Part shown: positions 41,673 through 52,113 of the stretch, in pieces
Layout of the letters: each line of letters opens with the position of its first letter
How positions within the stretch are numbered: position 1 is the first letter of the stretch
Source: Glycomyces sp. NRRL B-16210
GTDB taxonomy: Bacteria; Actinomycetota; Actinomycetes; Mycobacteriales; Micromonosporaceae
Direction of reading: 5' to 3'
Assembly: GCF_000719515.1 (NCBI RefSeq)
Contig: NZ_JOGR01000003.1
Coordinates: forward strand, 310,001 to 374,000
Length of the DNA stretch: 64,000 bases
Program-made: the position numbers and the translations under genes
Notes under the pieces: model-generated
The model's database searches: none
The model's input: the letters and a program-made list of their open reading frames with translations, nothing else
Told to the model about the DNA's origin: nothing

Positions 41673-41995
41673 GGGAGCTCCTCTGCTTCTCTAGGGGTCT
41701 ATGCGGTTGTCAGGTGAGGAGGGGGATCCTTCTCAATCGATTCTCCTCATTCTCCGCCGATCGTGGGGTACACGTCGACACCGATAGTCGGAAGGCACTC
41801 AAGCCCGGAATGCCGCGAACACCATTGACTGGGCGGGTTTCGCGTCATTCATTAGGCAAGAGTTCGTTACCTTCGGCGGGATACACGGTTCTTGCGGGAT
41901 TTTGAAGTTGGCACGTCCTGGGGAGGTTCCGGACGTGAACGACCGCGCCGGCCCTAGGGCCGGCGCGGTCGCGCGGTCTCGGATGCGGTTGTGGG
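41673..41995. other. Intergenic region before the S8 gene and after the DUF397 gene
   Basis: About 320 bp. It contains the presumed promoter of the S8-sigma-CHAT operon (no clear consensus seen) and the terminator of the DUF397 gene at its right side. No open frame looks coding. Confidence 0.45.
41941..41970 (-). terminator. Terminator hairpin after DUF397 gene
   Basis: A perfect 14-bp stem (GACCGCGCCGGCCC with its complement, 41941-41954/41957-41970) has a 2-nt loop. Confidence 0.75.
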
Positions 41996-42334
41996 CTACT
42001 GCTTCGCGTCCGCCGTGGTGTCGTCTTCAGCGGCGCTCGCAGTGCCGTCCTCGGCCGGGTCCTCGTCTTCGATGACCTCGACGATCGGTTCGTCGTCCCA
42101 GGTCTCGATGTCGAACTCGCCGTCGCGGACGCCTTCGACGAAGGCCTCCCACTCCGACGGGGTGTAGATGAGGATGTCGCCCTCGGGGTCCTCGGCCATC
42201 CGCAGTGCCACCATGCCGTTGTCCGCGTAACCGATCTCGAGCGCGGCGGGCGTGCCGTCCTCGTGCGTCGTGCGTTCCCAACGGGCCGTGGCGGTGTCGA
42301 ACTCGCCTTTGAGCGGGTGCTCACGCTTCGTCAT
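41996..42334 (-). CDS. DUF397-like protein with acidic tail
   Basis: The 112-residue protein has its N-terminal two thirds matching the DUF397 pattern (GEFDTATARWERTTHEDG, IGYADNGMVALRMAEDPEGDILIYTPSEWEAFVEGVRDGEFD). It then carries a strongly acidic, Asp/Glu/Thr-rich tail of about 35 residues. DUF397 proteins usually accompany XRE regulators in streptomycetes; none is adjacent here. The ATG at 42334 follows TATGCT by 6 nt (leaderless), and that hexamer overlaps the U-tract of the pruA terminator. The role is unknown. Confidence 0.8.
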   Translation of the reverse strand: MTKREHPLKGEFDTATARWERTTHEDGTPAALEIGYADNGMVALRMAEDPEGDILIYTPSEWEAFVEGVRDGEFDIETWDDEPIVEVIEDEDPAEDGTASAAEDDTTADAKQ

Positions 42335-42340
42335 CGCCCA

Positions 42341-42346
42341 AGCATA
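42341..42346 (-). promoter_or_regulatory. -10 element (TATGCT), leaderless promoter of DUF397 gene
   Basis: TATGCT on the minus strand ends 6 nt before the ATG at 42334 and lies directly in the T-rich tail of the pruA terminator. Confidence 0.5.
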
Positions 42347-42349
42347 AAA

Positions 42350-42375
42350 GGGCCCGGACCGCGCGGTCCGGGCCC
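42350..42375 (-). terminator. Terminator of pruA
   Basis: An 11-bp stem GGGCCCGGACC/GGTCCGGGCCC with loop GCGC is followed on the minus strand by TTTTATG. Confidence 0.8.
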
Positions 42376-42417
42376 CCTCGCTTGTCGGGATCACCCGATG
42401 GGGTGCGCCGCTTCGCC

Positions 42418-44043
<1,626 letters not shown>

Positions 44044-44223
44044 CGGACCCTCCCATTGATTCAATGGCCACTGTGATTTCAGATCTTTGATACTCAGGCT
44101 ACAAGACGGTGTTCCTCCACGCCATCCTCGCACAGTTCCACGCCTGCGACCCGCCGCGAAGCGAACAAATCCGGCACCGCGCGCAGCGGTCAGGTGTGAC
44201 GCGGGCACCCGCGGGGCTGTACG

Positions 44224-44229
44224 TACCCT
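44224..44229 (+). promoter_or_regulatory. -10 element (TACCCT), leaderless promoter of the membrane protein gene
   Basis: TACCCT ends 6 nt before the GTG at 44236. Confidence 0.5.
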
Positions 44230-44235
44230 GGGCGG

Positions 44236-45123
44236 GTGACCAAGACGCAGGAAACGCAGGCCGAAACCGCCGCGCCGCCCGCACCAGTACCGGGCCGCGT
44301 CGCACTCTGGGTGCTCGGGACCGCCGCCGTCCTCTCGCTCGGCGGCGTCATCTACTCCCTCTACGCGCTCACCGGCATGGCCGACGGCCTCGACGACACC
44401 GGCATCATGCTCCTGGCGCACAGCCTGTTCAGCCCCGTCATCGTCGCGGCCTTCGCCGGAACCGTCGCCGGCGTCGTCACCCCGCGCCTGGTCAAAGGCC
44501 CCGCGAAAGTCCTCAGCGCGCTCGGGTTCACCGTCGTCGGACTCGCCGTCGGCGCCATCGGCTACGCGAGCTTCAGCGTCGACCCCGCCATCGCCTTGAC
44601 GCTCGCGCTCGTACTGTTCGGCTCAGCGCTCTTCGGCGGCCTGTTCTCGCTGCCGGGACGCGCCGTCACCGTCGTCGCCGGCCTCGGCGCCGCCCTGCTG
44701 CTCCTGGTCCTCATGTTCGCGCGCGGCCTGTTCGAATCGGCCACCTCGGTGAGCCTGTTCTCCGACCCGCTCGACCAGTACGGCGCCCTCGGCCGGACCC
44801 TCCCGTTCCTCGCCGGGCTCGCCTGCGGCCTGTGCGCGTTCCTGTACCTGCGCCAGAAGAAGGCCGGCGTGAAACTGCTCGGGCACCTGCTCGCCGGGGC
44901 GATCCCCGGGGCGATCTGGCTCGTGTCCACCGTCATCACCCAGATCGGCGTGGAAGTCCTGCTCGCGGTCGGACTCGACGAGATCTCCCCGCTCGACACC
45001 GCGTTCCTGGCACTGAGCTTCCAATGGCAGTACAACGGCTCGATGACCGCGATGTTCGCCGGGGCGTTCTGCGCGGTCCTCGCCTACGGCCTGCTGCTCC
45101 CCAAGCCCGCCAAGAGGTCCTGA
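44236..45123 (+). CDS. Hypothetical multi-pass membrane protein
   Basis: The 295-residue protein has a hydrophilic start (MTKTQETQAETAAPPAPVPG), then about eight membrane segments, for example 22-45 (LWVLGTAAVLSLGGVIYSLY), 58-80, 95-115, 120-140, 143-165, 190-208, 222-245 and 272-290. No transporter signature was recognised. The GTG start is leaderless by geometry. Its 3' end overlaps the convergent DUF6912-like gene by 40 bp. Confidence 0.75.
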   Translation: MTKTQETQAETAAPPAPVPGRVALWVLGTAAVLSLGGVIYSLYALTGMADGLDDTGIMLLAHSLFSPVIVAAFAGTVAGVVTPRLVKGPAKVLSALGFTVVGLAVGAIGYASFSVDPAIALTLALVLFGSALFGGLFSLPGRAVTVVAGLGAALLLLVLMFARGLFESATSVSLFSDPLDQYGALGRTLPFLAGLACGLCAFLYLRQKKAGVKLLGHLLAGAIPGAIWLVSTVITQIGVEVLLAVGLDEISPLDTAFLALSFQWQYNGSMTAMFAGAFCAVLAYGLLLPKPAKRS

Positions 45124-45551
45124 AGCTCGGTCGGGGCGTACCAGTCGAGGACGTTCGCCCCGATCGCCTCCGGGTCGACCTCGCCTGCGGCGAAGGCCGC
45201 GGCGATCGCCGCGGCCGCCTCGGCGTCGTCCACGTGGACGGCCGCCACCTTCTTGAGCTTGACGCTGCCCTCGAAGTCCGCGCCGGTCCCCTCGGCGTGC
45301 TCGCGCACCCGATCGTCCGGCACGTCCGCCGAGATCACCACCCGCCTGGGGACCTCTCCCGGCAGCAGCGCGAGCGAGGCCGTCGCGGCGTCGTCGAAGG
45401 CCGTGTACTCCAGGTCCTCGACGTCGGCGCCGGGGGCCTCGCGGCCGAGCCAGGCGGTGACCGTGTGCACCGGCGAGGCCGGGCGCACCTCGCCGGTCTC
45501 GGCGAGGCGCGCCAGCATCGCGGCGTTGGCGGGAACGTATACGCGCGTCAT
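45084..45551 (-). CDS. DUF6912-like cytoplasmic protein downstream of secA
   Basis: The 155-residue soluble protein begins MTRVYVPANAAMLARLAETGEV and has PASPVHTVTAWLGREAPG, an acidic middle and CDW-like NVLDWYAPTELQDLL at the end. This N-terminal RVYVPA pattern fits the actinobacterial DUF6912 group; the assignment is from memory of the pattern. The start is 4 nt after the secA stop, so it is co-transcribed. The extra N-terminal six residues of the longest frame belong to secA sequence. It overlaps the convergent membrane-protein gene by 40 bp. Confidence 0.7.
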   Translation of the reverse strand: MTRVYVPANAAMLARLAETGEVRPASPVHTVTAWLGREAPGADVEDLEYTAFDDAATASLALLPGEVPRRVVISADVPDDRVREHAEGTGADFEGSVKLKKVAAVHVDDAEAAAAIAAAFAAGEVDPEAIGANVLDWYAPTELQDLLAGLGSSRP

Positions 45552-45555
45552 GCCC

Positions 45556-48459
45556 TTAGTTTGCGGCACCGCCGGGGGCGCCGTGGCAGCGCTTGTACTT
45601 CTTGCCCGACCCGCACGGGCACTGCTCGTTCGGGCCGACCTTCTCGGAGTGGCGCTGACCGGGGTTGGCCTGCTGCGAGGGCGGCGCGGTCGAGGCCTTG
45701 CGCGGCCCGGCCGAGCGGGCCGACTTCGGGGCGACCTTCGCCGCGCCCTTCGAACCGGCGCCCGGCGTGCGCTTGACCGCGCGCTTCTGGCCCGGGACGG
45801 GCTTGGGCGGGCGCTTGAACACCGTGCCGTCCTCGGTCGTGGTCTCCCGCTGGACCCCGCCCTCGCCGTCGATCGACGGCGCCGACTGGAGCAGCCGCTC
45901 GGGCTTGCGCAACGGCTCCAGACCGCGGATCTCGGCCACCGGCTCGGCGGCGCCCTCCTCGTTGGTCTTGGACTTGAGCTCGGCGTTGAGCAGGAAGCGG
46001 ACGCAGTCCTCCTTGATGCCGTCGAGCATCGTCTGGAACATGTCGAACGCCTCGCGCTGGTACTCGATCACCGGGTCGCGCTGGGCGTAGGCCCGCAGGC
46101 TGATGCCCTGCTTGAGGTAGTCGACCTCGTAGAGGTGCTCGCGCCATTTGCGGTCGATCGTCTGGAGCAGCACCTGGCGTTCGAGCTTGCGCAGGATCTC
46201 CTCGCCGAAGGCCTCCTCGCGCGAGGCGTAGTACGCGTGGGCGTCCTTGCGCACCGCTTCGAGGAGCTTCTCGGGGTCGAGGTTGTCGATCCCGTCGACG
46301 CTCTTGAGCAGTTCCTTGCTGGTCAGCTGGATCGGGTAGAGCTGCTTGAAGGCCCGCCACAGCTCGTCGAGGTCCCAGTCCTCGGCGTAGCCGTCCGAGG
46401 TCGCCCCGGCGACGTAGGCCTCCAGGACGTCGTCGATGAAGTGCCCGATCTGCTCGGACACGTCCTCGCCGTTGAGCACCTTGAGCCGCTCGTCGTAGAT
46501 GACGGTGCGCTGGCGGTTCATGACCTCGTCGTATTTGAGGACGTTCTTGCGGATCTCGCCGTTGTGGCCCTCGATCTGCGACTGCGCCGACTCGATCTGG
46601 CGGGACACGAGCTTGGAGACGATCGGGACGTCGTCGGGCACGCGCAGCCGGTTCATCATGGCGCGCACCGCCTCGGCGTTGAACCGCTTCATCAGGTCGT
46701 CCGACAGCGACAGGTAGAACCGCGACTCGCCCGGGTCGCCCTGGCGCCCGGCGCGACCGCGCAGCTGGTTGTCGATGCGCCGCGACTCGTGCCGCTCGGT
46801 GCCGAGCACGTAGAGCCCGCCCGCGTCCTTGACCTCCTCGGCCTCGGCCTTGGTGGTCTCCTCGAACTTCTCCAGCGCCTCCTGCCAGGCCGCCGAGTAG
46901 GTCTCCTCGTCGGCCTCGTCCACGCCGCGGGCGCGCAGGTCGGCGGCGGCGAGGTACTCGGGGTTGCCGCCGAGCATGATGTCGGTGCCGCGACCGGCCA
47001 TGTTCGTGGCGACGGTGACCGCGCCCTTCTGGCCGGCCTGGGCGATGATGTCGGCCTCGCGCGCGTGGTTCTTCGCGTTGAGCACGTTGTGCGGGATGCC
47101 GCGCTTCTTCAGGAAGCGCGCGAGCATCTCGGAGTTCTCGACCGAGACGGTGCCGACCAGGACCGGCTGGCCGGTCTCGTGGCGCTCGGCGATGTCGTCC
47201 ACGACCGCCTGGAACTTCGCCTCTTCGGTCTTGTAGATCACGTCCGACTGGTCGGCGCGGATCATCGGCTTGTTCGTGGGGATCGGGATGACGCCCATGC
47301 CGTAGACGCGGTGGAACTCCGAGGCCTCGGTCTGGGCCGTGCCGGTGATCCCCGCGATCTTGTCGTACATGCGGAAGTAGTTCTGGAGGGTGGTGGTCGC
47401 GAAGGTCTGGTTCTCCTGCTTGATCTCCACCTTCTCCTTGGCCTCGATGGCCTGGTGGATGCCCTCGTTGAAGCGCCGGCCCGGCAGGACGCGGCCGGTG
47501 AACTCGTCGACGATGAGGACCTCGTCGGACTCCGAGACGATGTACTCGCGGTTGCGCTCGAACAGCTCCTCGGCCTTGATGGCGTTGTTGAGGTAGCCGA
47601 CCAGCGGCGTGTTCACCGAGTCGTAGAGGTTCTCGATGCCCAGGCGGTCCTCGACGCGGGCCACGCCCGACTCGGTGATCGCGATGGTGCGCTTGCCCTC
47701 GTCGACCTCGTAGTGCTCGTCGCGCTTCATCGAGCCGACGATCTTCGCGAACTCGGTGTACCAGCGCTTGGAGTGCTCGGCGGGGCCCGAGATGATGATC
47801 GGGGTGCGCGCCTCGTCGATGAGGATCGAGTCCACCTCGTCGACGAGCGCGAAGTTGTGGCCGCGCTGGACCAGGTTCGCGGCCGAACTGGTCATGTTGT
47901 CGCGCAGGTAGTCGAACGCGAGCTCGTTGTTCGTGGAGTAGGTGATGTCGGCGGCGTAGGCCTCGCGGTGCTTCTCCGAGCCCTCGCCGGGGAGCACGAC
48001 GCCGACGCTCAGTCCCAGGAAGCGGTGGATCTCGCCCATCCACTCCGCGTCGCGTCGCACCAGGTAGTCGTTGACGGTGACCTGGTGGACGCCGTTGCCG
48101 GTCAGCGCGTTCAGGTAGACCGGGAGCGTGGAGACGAGCGTCTTGCCCTCACCGGTCTTCATCTCGGCGATGTTGCCCTGGTGCAATGCCGCGCCGCCCA
48201 TGATCTGCACGTGGTAGTGGCGCATCCCGCGCACGCGCTTGGCCGCCTCGCGGACCGTGGCGAAGGCCTCGGGCATCAGGTCGTCGGTGGTCTCGCCGTC
48301 TTTGAGGCGCTCCTTGTACTCGTCGGTGAGCGCGCGCAGCTCCGCGTCGGTCAACGACTCGTACTCGTCTTCGATGGAGTCGACCGCGTCGGCGATCGCC
48401 TTGAGCCGCTTGAGCGCGCGGCCCTCGCCGGCCCGCAATACCTTCTCGAACAACGACAC
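45556..48459 (-). CDS. secA: Protein translocase motor SecA
   Basis: The 967-residue ATPase drives secretion through SecYEG. It has Walker A MKTGEGKT (about 100-107), Walker B/DEAD region LVDEVDSILIDEART, the preprotein cross-linking domain, NBD2 with ATNMAGRGTDIMLGG and QLRGRAGRQGDPGESRFYLSLSDD, and a C-terminal SEC-C zinc motif CPCGSGKKYKRCHG. The Pro/Lys-rich linker (about 850-940) is variable. It is the housekeeping SecA1 by its C-terminal zinc motif and position. GTG 48459 is the domain-consistent start. Its leader contains an 8-bp inverted repeat. Confidence 0.97.
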   Translation of the reverse strand: MSLFEKVLRAGEGRALKRLKAIADAVDSIEDEYESLTDAELRALTDEYKERLKDGETTDDLMPEAFATVREAAKRVRGMRHYHVQIMGGAALHQGNIAEMKTGEGKTLVSTLPVYLNALTGNGVHQVTVNDYLVRRDAEWMGEIHRFLGLSVGVVLPGEGSEKHREAYAADITYSTNNELAFDYLRDNMTSSAANLVQRGHNFALVDEVDSILIDEARTPIIISGPAEHSKRWYTEFAKIVGSMKRDEHYEVDEGKRTIAITESGVARVEDRLGIENLYDSVNTPLVGYLNNAIKAEELFERNREYIVSESDEVLIVDEFTGRVLPGRRFNEGIHQAIEAKEKVEIKQENQTFATTTLQNYFRMYDKIAGITGTAQTEASEFHRVYGMGVIPIPTNKPMIRADQSDVIYKTEEAKFQAVVDDIAERHETGQPVLVGTVSVENSEMLARFLKKRGIPHNVLNAKNHAREADIIAQAGQKGAVTVATNMAGRGTDIMLGGNPEYLAAADLRARGVDEADEETYSAAWQEALEKFEETTKAEAEEVKDAGGLYVLGTERHESRRIDNQLRGRAGRQGDPGESRFYLSLSDDLMKRFNAEAVRAMMNRLRVPDDVPIVSKLVSRQIESAQSQIEGHNGEIRKNVLKYDEVMNRQRTVIYDERLKVLNGEDVSEQIGHFIDDVLEAYVAGATSDGYAEDWDLDELWRAFKQLYPIQLTSKELLKSVDGIDNLDPEKLLEAVRKDAHAYYASREEAFGEEILRKLERQVLLQTIDRKWREHLYEVDYLKQGISLRAYAQRDPVIEYQREAFDMFQTMLDGIKEDCVRFLLNAELKSKTNEEGAAEPVAEIRGLEPLRKPERLLQSAPSIDGEGGVQRETTTEDGTVFKRPPKPVPGQKRAVKRTPGAGSKGAAKVAPKSARSAGPRKASTAPPSQQANPGQRHSEKVGPNEQCPCGSGKKYKRCHGAPGGAAN

Positions 48460-48484
48460 GGAGGATCAGCTCCCAGCAAACGAC

Positions 48485-48519
48485 TTGACCGGATCGGGTG
48501 GATTTCCCGGTCAATACTA
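48485..48519 (-). promoter_or_regulatory. secA promoter/leader region with inverted repeat
   Basis: TTGACCGG (48485-48492) and CCGGTCAA (48507-48514) form an 8-bp inverted repeat with a 14-bp spacer. The left side of TAGTAT (48514-48519, minus strand, candidate -10) abuts the repeat. It could be an operator overlapping the promoter or a hairpin in the 5' leader. Confidence 0.45.
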
Positions 48520-48572
48520 CGCGTAGGAAGCGGCTGGCCCCGATGGCCGCCGGTGCGGCACAATCGGTGCCT

Positions 48573-49691
48573 ATGGAACCCGTCACCCTCGACGCCGACG
48601 GCCTGCGGCTCGTCGCCTGGGAGCAGCGGCACCTGGCCGACCTGGCCCGGATCTACGCCGACCCGCTCATCGAGCGGTACCTGGTCATGCCCCTGCCGTG
48701 GGGCGGGCCCGCCCGCGACCGGTTCGTCTCGCTCCAGGTGCGGCACTGGCAGGGCGGCAATCCGCGGTGGGCCGTCGAGGAGGAGGGCGTCCTCGTCGGC
48801 TCGATGGCGCTCACCAAGTCCTTCCCGTCGGAACTGACGATCACCTACGTGACCGCGCCGTGGGCGCGCGGGCGCGGCGTCGCCCAGCGCGCGATCCGCG
48901 CCGCCGTCGCCTTCGGCTTCGAACGCCTGGGCGCCAAGCGCATCGCCTGGGACGCCATCGTCGGCAACCACGCCTCGCGCCTCGCGGCCCTGCGCACCGG
49001 CTTCACCGTCGAAGGCGTCGCCCGCAGCGGCGTCAGCCAGCGCGGAACCTCGCGCGACTGCTGGGTCGGCGGCATCCTCCCCGGCGAGCTGCGCGGGCCG
49101 GGCGACCCGCCCGAGCACTACGCGGCTCTGAAGCGCCAGGCCGCCTTCTTCATGGGCGACAGACCTGAGCTCGACACCGGCGCGGCCGGCCTGCGGCTGC
49201 GGGGCCTGCGCGAGGGCGACCTCGACGATCTGGCGGCGAGCTGCGCCGATCCGCAGACGCAGCGGTGGGTCCCGCTCCCGCGCCCGTACACGAGGGCCGA
49301 CGCCGACGACTGGTTCGCCGTGTGCCGCTCGCGCTGGGAACGCGGGCGCAGCGTCCTCTACGTCCTCGCCGACGACGCCGACCGGTACTGCGGCTCGATC
49401 GAGCTGACCCTCGACGAGACCGGCGAGGCCGAGCTCGGCTACTTCGCGTCGCCGTGGGCGCGCGGGCGGGGCTGGACGACCGCCGCCGCCAGGCGCCTGT
49501 GCCGCTTGGGCTTCGACGAGCTGGGTCTGGAGCGGATCGTGTGGCGGGCCGTGGTCGGCAACGAGGCCTCGCGGCGCGTGGCCGAGAAGACCGGGTTCAC
49601 CGTCGAAGGGGTGCGCCGGCGGATGCGCCACGGCGCGGACGGCCGGGTCGACTCGTGGGTCGGCAGCCTGTTCCCGGAGGACCTGGCCTGA
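48573..49691 (+). CDS. Tandem GNAT N-acetyltransferase (RimJ/RimL-like)
   Basis: The 372-residue protein has two RimJ/L-type GNAT domains: about 5-170 (YVTAPWARGRGVAQRAIRAAVAFGFERLGAKRIAWDAIVGNHASRLAALRTGF) and about 205-370 (LGYFASPWARGRGWTTAAARRLCRLGFDELGLERIVWRAVVGNEASRRVAEKTGF). The two halves are clearly related, so the gene arose by internal duplication. Proteins of this type acetylate N-termini or small amines; the substrate is not known. ATG 48573 is the domain-consistent start. It is divergent from secA. Confidence 0.87.
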   Translation: MEPVTLDADGLRLVAWEQRHLADLARIYADPLIERYLVMPLPWGGPARDRFVSLQVRHWQGGNPRWAVEEEGVLVGSMALTKSFPSELTITYVTAPWARGRGVAQRAIRAAVAFGFERLGAKRIAWDAIVGNHASRLAALRTGFTVEGVARSGVSQRGTSRDCWVGGILPGELRGPGDPPEHYAALKRQAAFFMGDRPELDTGAAGLRLRGLREGDLDDLAASCADPQTQRWVPLPRPYTRADADDWFAVCRSRWERGRSVLYVLADDADRYCGSIELTLDETGEAELGYFASPWARGRGWTTAAARRLCRLGFDELGLERIVWRAVVGNEASRRVAEKTGFTVEGVRRRMRHGADGRVDSWVGSLFPEDLA

Positions 49692-49746
49692 CCGGATCGC
49701 GGGCCGCGCCGCGGTGGCGCCGAGGCGATTCGAACCGCGCAAACGG

Positions 49747-49775
49747 TTGACGCGCCTTCCCGGGACTGCTTGTCT
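49747..49775 (+). promoter_or_regulatory. Promoter (TTGACG-17-TTGTCT) of the second tandem-GNAT gene
   Basis: TTGACG at 49747-49752, a 17-bp spacer and TTGTCT at 49770-49775, ending 6 nt before GTG 49782. The full -35/-10 pair supports that start codon. Confidence 0.6.
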
Positions 49776-49781
49776 GGGTGC

Positions 49782-50768
49782 GTGCATTTCTTCGAACCCG
49801 TCGCGACGACGGCGTTCACGCTGCGTCCGGCTCCCGAGGACTTCAAGGTCGACTGCGGCCCCGACGGCGCCCCGTTCCGGCCCGACGCGGTCGCGGTGGA
49901 CCCCGCCGGCGAGGCGGTCTGGGGCGCGCTGGCCTTCGGCGGCGACGAGGGCATCGCGACCGCCCGCTACTGGGTCGCCCCCGAGCGGCGCGGCGCGCGG
50001 TTGGCGGCGCGGATGCTCAAGGCGGCCGCGCCGGGCCTGTTCGCCGCGGGCGCGAAGCGGTTCGAGGTGCGCCCGCCGGTGCGCGACCAGGCGGCGATCC
50101 GCGCGGCGCTGCGGGCCGGGTTCCGGCCGGACGGCGGGGTCTCGCGCGGGGCGGCCTGGGACGGCACCGAGGCGATGGTGCTGGGCCTGCTGCCGAACGA
50201 CGGCCCAGGGCCGACGCCGCGGGTCCTGCCTGATCTACCCGGCGGGATGCTCAGCGACGACACCGTCTCGCTGCGCCCGCTCGTCCCGGGCGACTTCGAG
50301 GCGCATCTGCGCCACCGGTCGAGTCCGGACGTGTACGCGGGGGCGGCGCTGCCGCTGCCGCCGAGCGCCCAGGAGGCCCGGGAGATCTGCGAGTGGCGGG
50401 CGGCGGTCGACTGGCTGCGGGGGCGCAGCGCCCTCATGGTCATCGACGACGGCACCGGATACCAGGGAACGATCGGGCTCTACGACGTGGCGCGGGTGGT
50501 CGGCACGGGGATGATCGGCTATGACTTGAGTGCGGCGGTGCGCGGCCGCGGGTACGCGACGCGGGCGGTGCGCCTGGTGCGGAGCTGGGCCTTCCGGGAG
50601 GTCGGGCTCGACCGGCTCTGGGCCGGGACCGACGTCCACAACGCGGCCTCGCAGGCGGTCCTGCGGCGCGCGGGCTTCCGGCTCGAAGGGGTCGAAAGGG
50701 GCGGATTGCCCACGATCAGCGGGCCGCGCCGCGACACGCTGCTGTGGGCGTTGCTCAGCAGCGATTGA
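49782..50768 (+). CDS. Second tandem GNAT protein
   Basis: The 328-residue protein has a degenerate N-terminal GNAT half (about 1-140, with ATARYWVAPERRGARLAARMLKAAAPGLFAAGAKRFEVRPPV) and a better-conserved C-terminal half (about 165-328, MIGYDLSAAVRGRGYATRAVRLVRSWAFREVGLDRLWAGTDVHNAASQAVLRRAGFRLEGVERG). It is probably a paralogue of the preceding gene. The start GTG 49782 (MHFFEPVATT) is favoured over a TTG at 49770 because that TTG lies in the promoter -10. Confidence 0.82.
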   Translation: MHFFEPVATTAFTLRPAPEDFKVDCGPDGAPFRPDAVAVDPAGEAVWGALAFGGDEGIATARYWVAPERRGARLAARMLKAAAPGLFAAGAKRFEVRPPVRDQAAIRAALRAGFRPDGGVSRGAAWDGTEAMVLGLLPNDGPGPTPRVLPDLPGGMLSDDTVSLRPLVPGDFEAHLRHRSSPDVYAGAALPLPPSAQEAREICEWRAAVDWLRGRSALMVIDDGTGYQGTIGLYDVARVVGTGMIGYDLSAAVRGRGYATRAVRLVRSWAFREVGLDRLWAGTDVHNAASQAVLRRAGFRLEGVERGGLPTISGPRRDTLLWALLSSD

Positions 50769-50843
50769 CGTGCAACCGGAGGGGCCCTGCCGCGCGTCGA
50801 AGATATAGTGATGTCGTCACTTCGCTTTGTGGAGGAACCCCCT

Positions 50844-51995
50844 TTGAAGCTCATGCCCGTGCGCGCCTCAGCGGTGCTGTCCCTGCTGCTTCTGGCGGGG
50901 GCCTGCGCCGCGCCCCAGACCGGGACGTTCATACCCGCTCCGATCGTCCCCGTCGTCTCCGTCGACGTCGTCGAGGAGCAGGACCCGCTCACTCCGTTCA
51001 CCCTGACGGTGGTCGACGGCATCCTCGAGGAGGTCAACGTCACCTCCGACCGCTCCGAGACCGTCGACGGCGAGTTCTCCGAGGACCTCACCTCCTGGAC
51101 CTCCGACGGCATCATGAACGCGGGCTCCACGCACACGGTCGTGGCGAAGGCCGTCAGCTCCGACGGCACGGTGACCGAGTTCGAGCACCAGTTCACGACC
51201 GAGGCGCGTGAGAGCTCGGGCTTCGCGGTCCTCGACGTCACGCCCGTCCTCGACGGCGAGGAGGTCGGCGTGGGCGCGCCGATCATCGTGACCTTCACCG
51301 AGAACGCGCCCGACCGGGCCGAGGTCGAGCGCCACCTGATCGTCGAGTCCGAGAAGGGCCACGAGGGCGCGTGGCGCTGGATCAGCGACAACCAGGTCAT
51401 CTACCGCACCAAGGAGTACTGGGAGGCGCACCAGACGGTGACCTTCACCGCCGACTTCGAGGGCGAGTACCTCGGCAACGACACCTGGGGCGGCGAGGAC
51501 TACACCGCGCAGCTGGTGATCGGCGAGGCGCAGATCTCCCTGGTGGACCTGGACGCGCACACCATGACCGTCGAGGTCGACGGCGAGGTCGTCCGCACGA
51601 TCCCGATCAGCGGCGGCTCGGGCGCCGAGTGGGAGTACTACACGGCCACCGGCGTGCACCTGGTGATGGAGAAGTTCGCGAACAAGACGATGGTCTCCCC
51701 CGGCCGGGAAGAAGGCGACGAGGGCTACTACTCGACCCCCGTCAAGTGGGCCACCCGCATCAACTCCTCGGGCGAGTTCGTGCACGGCGCGCCGTGGAAC
51801 TACAGCCTGGGATCGGCGAACCTCTCGCACGGCTGCGTCAACGCCAGCGACTCGGACGCGGAGTGGTTCTACCACCTCGCCCAGCGCGGCGACCCGGTCG
51901 ACGTGGTCGGCTCCCCGCGCGAGATGCCGTGGAACAACGGCTGGGGCTACTGGATCATGTCCTGGGACGAGTGGCGCGAAGGCTCGGCGCTCTAA
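50844..51995 (+). CDS. L,D-transpeptidase lipoprotein with Ig-like domains
   Basis: The 383-residue envelope protein has a signal peptide with the hydrophobic run LSLLLLAGAC and a probable lipidated Cys21. Two Ig-like domains (about 35-135 and 135-240) precede the YkuD catalytic domain (about 250-375) with VHGAPWNYSLGSANLSHGCVNAS, where the HxxxxxxxxxxxxxSHGCxN pattern gives catalytic Cys331. Such enzymes form 3-3 cross-links in peptidoglycan. I prefer TTG 50844 because GGAGG sits 8 nt upstream; the alternatives are ATG 50853 or GTG/ATG further upstream. Confidence 0.9.
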   Translation: MKLMPVRASAVLSLLLLAGACAAPQTGTFIPAPIVPVVSVDVVEEQDPLTPFTLTVVDGILEEVNVTSDRSETVDGEFSEDLTSWTSDGIMNAGSTHTVVAKAVSSDGTVTEFEHQFTTEARESSGFAVLDVTPVLDGEEVGVGAPIIVTFTENAPDRAEVERHLIVESEKGHEGAWRWISDNQVIYRTKEYWEAHQTVTFTADFEGEYLGNDTWGGEDYTAQLVIGEAQISLVDLDAHTMTVEVDGEVVRTIPISGGSGAEWEYYTATGVHLVMEKFANKTMVSPGREEGDEGYYSTPVKWATRINSSGEFVHGAPWNYSLGSANLSHGCVNASDSDAEWFYHLAQRGDPVDVVGSPREMPWNNGWGYWIMSWDEWREGSAL

Positions 51996-52029
51996 ACCGC
52001 ATACCGAAAACCGCATATCGACGCAGATC

Positions 52030-52057
52030 GAGGCCCCGGGCTTTCGCCCGGGGCCTC
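52030..52057 (+). terminator. Terminator of L,D-transpeptidase gene
   Basis: A perfect 12-bp stem GAGGCCCCGGGC/GCCCGGGGCCTC with loop TTTC lies 35 nt after the stop. Confidence 0.75.
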
Positions 52058-52113
52058 GGTCGGTCCGGATGCCACCCCCGGCGCTCGCGCGCCGTGCATC
52101 CGGGCCGTGCGTC

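Noticed and set aside
45253..48837. Very long open frame opposite secA (about 1,190 codons)
   Set aside because: It is a GC-rich antisense shadow; secA has all its motifs and the antisense text is low-complexity Val/Leu/Arg.
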